DNA from: Gemmatimonadales bacterium UBA4456
GTDB taxonomy: Bacteria > Gemmatimonadota > Gemmatimonadetes > Longimicrobiales > Gaopeijiaceae
Direction of reading: 5' to 3'
NCBI GenBank assembly: GCA_002390225.1
Contig: DGOW01000083.1
Span: forward strand, 1 to 9,336
DNA length: 9,336 bases
Part shown: piece by piece, positions 7,801 to 9,336 of the stretch
Layout of the letters: every line of letters starts with the position of its first letter
How positions within the stretch are numbered: the stretch's first letter is position 1
The notes under the pieces: model-generated
Told to the model about the DNA's origin: nothing
The model's database searches: none
The model's input: the letters and a program-made list of their open reading frames with translations, nothing else
Translations under genes and position numbers: made by a program

Positions 7801-7883
7801 TCGAGGTTTCTCTGCGTGACAACCGCGACCTCAAGTTCGACTATAAGCAGCGGAACCTTGACCTGGGGCTTCAGTCGCGCTGA
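4860..7883 (+). CDS. lptD: LPS-assembly outer-membrane protein LptD (OstA) family
   Basis: LptD forms the outer-membrane barrel that delivers LPS to the cell surface. The 1007-residue product starts at GTG 4860, two bases after tatC, with GGGAAGGA six bases upstream. A signal peptide ends V-D-A-Q near residue 27. A low-complexity Asp/Ser-rich stretch (28-110) precedes an OstA/LptA-like beta domain (about 117-270). The family hallmark follows: Cys240 in F-T-S-C, then VRLYFADVPVAWLPFM (267-282) and RSSGILTPRF (290-299). The remaining 700 residues alternate polar and aromatic residues as barrel strands, with two long loop-like inserts at about 684-750 and 843-900. Cys240 is the only cysteine after the signal peptide, so the disulfides of E. 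coli LptD cannot form. It ends in Arg, not the aromatic residue common in barrels. A paralogous LptD-like role is possible. Confidence 0.85.
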   Translation: MHRARLRCSLSAAVLGIILTTPGRVDAQVVDSMQVRDTTSSGAAPSDTIEIVSDSLVQQVDSARLAILERLGRLARPVGADSLLFVQDSARMEAAAGGDRGGGMDDIATELFMMPGYTLTEYQGESADFQAQERILVLQAPDGGRARVASEGSTIEADTSITFDEPSGSIRTVGDATFTPPEGDPVDAVNMIYNLEQGRGSAVNATTAFNQQGANWIVQGDMPYAAQDSTFMSHAQFTSCELDEPHYHFETDEIKIVAGNVLVARGVRLYFADVPVAWLPFMAQSLARGRSSGILTPRFSVNDIVRTSGGYRRRVSNLGFYWAASQHADALVSMDWFSETFFAMTGSVRYRFRRQFLEGTLNVKRFWNSDGSSELAVDTRHSWELDERTQLRISGRFVSDNQFVRDNSFNPQEVTQSIDSEAGINRRFDWGSLSISSNRRQYLSDDRTEWLLPSANLSLSPITLFRSASSEAAFYNNMTWSGSGGFRRNAVDRLQSPGDSILSLSALDTEVVSGSVRSNLSLGNLTLSQSVDMTEGRTAGALDEAFLVIPDSTQQAQLLVGDLTESDLRWSTSVNYRQQLLGSTTLTPRLTFSGTMFRSNTDSLAQAFVSAPSRLSFGTQLKTDIYGFYGGVGSFEAIRHKITPAIDYDWSPESTPTELQRAVFGARALQPKNAVALSLTQTWEAKPRTPEEGEPSMQQGGAGAGLAPGDSLARDPLTDAPIASDLLAQEATPTSNDPNTGPQRVQRTPAVTLLAWRTSVIQYDFVQADSVGLFLSGFETTRLSNQFSSDYLRGLSVSMDHELFVDQLDADGQLAERRLEPHLSSVNLGFSLGSSSSIFRWLTFWKSREEPGAAPLEPENIDELSFAGTTDESTIVPVGSRDDVAVTGPVQRTRGSAGGWNANLSYSLQRPRDPTRLASQMLSGTVRLQPTEQWSVSWRTAYDLEVGSFNDHSIRLSRDLHRWEANFDFLQTATGNWTFRFEVSLRDNRDLKFDYKQRNLDLGLQSR

Positions 7884-8111
7884 GGTGACAGCGAGCGTCG
7901 GCAAGTCAGACGACCGACGACGCGTCCTCCGGAGTTCGCTCGCAGCGTCCTCTGAAGTGGACATTTGTGTTGCATGTCGTTGCCCTAACATGTTGTCAAA
8001 CATGGACTTGTGATTTCGGCACGGCGAGTGCATTCCTAATTCGTGACGGTGGCCTGTCTGCCTGTTCCTGAAACGGAATATCGGGGCCGGCCCATCCGAC
8101 GGGAGAGAACG
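7884..8111 (+). other. lptD to FN3-lipoprotein intergenic region (228 bases)
   Basis: No protein gene is supported here. The first part can fold: GCGAGCG (7891-7897) pairs with CGCTCGC (7937-7943), enclosing CGTCGG/CCGACG (7896-7901/7914-7919); neither has a T-tract. The middle is lower in GC and has TTGCAT at 7970, CCTAAC at 7984 (containing TAACAT, a passable -10) and a 16-base dyad at 7989-8004. The stretch 8083-8093 contains the palindrome GGGCCGGCCC. A ribosome-binding site GGGAGAG lies at 8101-8107. A separate promoter for the last gene is likely but no strong -35/-10 pair was identified. The in-frame GTG at 8043 would give a longer, non-lipoprotein N-terminus and was not chosen. Confidence 0.45.
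7989..8004 (+). promoter_or_regulatory. Perfect 16-base dyad upstream of the FN3 lipoprotein gene
   Basis: CATGTTGTCAAACATG has six-base arms that are exact reverse complements around GTCA. It overlaps the best -10-like sequence (TAACAT, 7986-7991) of the gap. The position suits an operator for a dimeric repressor; it could also be a small RNA hairpin or chance. No regulator is assigned. Confidence 0.3.
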
Positions 8112-9248
8112 ATGAAGCGTGCAATTGCTGGATTGCTAATGGTCGGAGCCCTTGCTGCCTGCCAGGACGGCCTCCTGATTGTGGAGGACGCGGAAGGTAT
8201 CAGCGGCGTGCCGGCCGCGCCGCGTGCGGTAGCCGTGACGTATTATGCCGGTTCGGTGCAGGTGACCTGGGAACTTGCGTCGGACTGGAACGGTGAGGCG
8301 TTTCGCGTCTACTCGCGCCGGGTGAGCGACGCCAGCTGGTTCTTCATCGCAGAGGTCACGAGCTGCTCCGGTGATTTCTGCCTGTATGAGGACCTGAACG
8401 TCGTCGAGGACGTGACCTACGAGTACCTCGTCTCAGCCGTAACCGATGGTGGGGTGGAGACCGACGCTGCGGCCGCGGTGCAGGTGTACGTGCCGACCTT
8501 CAGTCCTCCCCCCGTTCCGGACCTGCCATACGTGGTGGCGCTGGACAACGCCAATTTCCTTACGTGGGGAACCGCATCGCGAGGGAGCGATGATTTCTCG
8601 CACTACAAGATCTACCTCGATGACGCTGGAGAGAGCCTGCTCCTCGGTGAGACGGATTCCGAGGGCTTCCTGGACCTGCTCGCGGCGAATGGGTCGACCT
8701 ACGGGTACATCGTTACCTCCGTGGACGCTGACGGACACGAGAGTGGTGGCAGCACGATCATGGAAGGAACTCCCCGACCCGACTTCACCGGCGAGTGGGT
8801 CTATGACTTCGTGGACGTTCCGTCCGCTTCCGGGTTCTTCTTTGCGGAGGATGAGAGCGATCTGCCGGTCGTGGATGGGACGGATCCAGGCCGTCACTTC
8901 CGCCTAGAGACCGACGCAAACGGTTGGTGGATTGTGCCAGGACCGGACGCGGCGATCTATCCGGACGGCTTCCAGACGACCGCTCTGAAGTGTAGCGTGG
9001 GTGCCGACGCAGGCTGCGTCGATGTGGCGAGTGCTCCGCTCACGGGGTACGTGACTCAGGACGTACAGGCCTCCACTCAGGAGTCGTACGTCTTCCGAGT
9101 GCTCGGCGACGATCAGCAGATCCACTATGGTGTGATACGCGTCGACCTGCTCGGCTTCGATCAGAACGATGACGCGCTGATGATCTTCGACTGGGCCTAC
9201 CAGCTACAACCTGGGAATCCGAACCTGGCACCGGGCATCGGCGGATGA
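8112..9248 (+). CDS. Outer-membrane-type lipoprotein with two fibronectin type III domains and an unassigned C-terminal domain
   Basis: The start at ATG 8112 has GGGAGAG just upstream and gives a lipoprotein signal, MKRAIAGLLMVGALAAC, with Cys17 lipidated. The 378-residue product then shows two fibronectin type III-like domains. The first (about 33-127) has PAAPRAVAVTYYAGSVQVTW, F-R-V-Y-S-R and Y-E-Y-L-V-S-A-V-T-D. The second (about 132-220) has a matching F-L-T-W, Y-K-I-Y-L and Y-G-Y-I-V-T-S-V-D. The C-terminal region (about 224-378) has no function I can name. It contains FTGEWVYDFVDV, a Cys294/Cys302 pair and a conserved-looking end with IHYGVIRV (337-344) and IFDWAYQLQPGNPNLAP (358-374). 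Cys85/Cys90 may form another disulfide. FN3 domains usually mediate binding. It has its own upstream gap and a terminator, so it may be a single-gene unit. Confidence 0.82.
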   Translation: MKRAIAGLLMVGALAACQDGLLIVEDAEGISGVPAAPRAVAVTYYAGSVQVTWELASDWNGEAFRVYSRRVSDASWFFIAEVTSCSGDFCLYEDLNVVEDVTYEYLVSAVTDGGVETDAAAAVQVYVPTFSPPPVPDLPYVVALDNANFLTWGTASRGSDDFSHYKIYLDDAGESLLLGETDSEGFLDLLAANGSTYGYIVTSVDADGHESGGSTIMEGTPRPDFTGEWVYDFVDVPSASGFFFAEDESDLPVVDGTDPGRHFRLETDANGWWIVPGPDAAIYPDGFQTTALKCSVGADAGCVDVASAPLTGYVTQDVQASTQESYVFRVLGDDQQIHYGVIRVDLLGFDQNDDALMIFDWAYQLQPGNPNLAPGIGG

Positions 9249-9287
9249 GCTCGATGCGCTGAGGTTCAGGCACTGGAACGGTCGAAT

Positions 9288-9319
9288 GGGGCCGGCACCA
9301 AAGGGGGCCGGCCCCTTTT
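9288..9319 (+). terminator. Rho-independent terminator after the FN3 lipoprotein gene
   Basis: GGGGCCGGC (9288-9296) pairs exactly with GCCGGCCCC (9307-9315) around a ten-base loop, followed at once by TTTT (9316-9319). It lies 40 bases after the stop codon. This is the only stem with a T-tract that I found in the window, so it marks the end of the last transcript. Confidence 0.85.
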
Positions 9320-9336
9320 CACTGACCATCTCCTAG

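Noticed and set aside
8043..8111. N-terminal extension of the FN3 lipoprotein from GTG 8043
   Set aside because: The extension is Arg/Pro rich and would displace the lipoprotein signal. ATG 8112 has a good ribosome-binding site.
1..9336. Defence system, prophage, insertion sequence or CRISPR array
   Set aside because: All confident genes are housekeeping envelope or regulatory families. No terminal inverted repeats, transposase motifs or regularly spaced repeats were seen.

Overview
The window is GC-rich and read entirely from the plus strand. It holds an envelope-biogenesis cluster from a diderm bacterium that makes LPS. The gene order is TonB/TolA C-terminal domain, tolB, pal, cpoB (ybgF), nrdR, tatC, an lptD-type outer-membrane protein, and a two-domain fibronectin-III lipoprotein. 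Frequent GTG starts, the Asp/Ser-rich N-terminus of the LptD-like protein and the nrdR-tatC junction fit Gemmatimonadota best. That assignment is my inference from gene order and protein style, not from a search.

Layout. At 1-437 lies the 3' end of a TonB/TolA-type energy transducer that begins outside the window; its stop overlaps the tolB start (ATGA). tolB (434-1804) is followed by a 214-base gap. This gap is not empty: it carries a perfect AGGAGG ribosome-binding site, a candidate 21-codon leader ORF and two mutually exclusive hairpins. Then come pal (2019-2612), a long GC-rich hairpin whose 3' arm contains the only good ribosome-binding site for the next gene, and cpoB (2671-3489). nrdR (3493-3990) starts 3 bases after cpoB. 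After 66 bases comes tatC (4057-4857), and the LptD-like gene (4860-7883) starts 2 bases after tatC. A 228-base gap with a perfect 16-base dyad precedes the FN3 lipoprotein gene (8112-9248), which ends at a clear rho-independent terminator (9288-9319).

How the genes work together. The TolA/TonB-like protein, TolB, Pal and CpoB form the trans-envelope Tol-Pal machine. This machine links the inner membrane, peptidoglycan and outer membrane, and CpoB ties it to peptidoglycan synthesis. TatC exports folded proteins, and LptD inserts LPS into the outer leaflet of the outer membrane. NrdR, the ATP/dATP-sensing repressor of ribonucleotide reductase genes, is the only cytoplasmic regulator and sits in the middle of the cluster. 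The final lipoprotein has no assigned function.

No mobile element, CRISPR array, tRNA, rRNA or broken gene was seen. The genes are mostly well-known housekeeping families. The less ordinary signals are the pal leader, the hairpin at the cpoB start, an LptD-like protein with only one cysteine after its signal peptide, a CpoB predicted to be a lipoprotein, and the unassigned C-terminal domain of the last protein.
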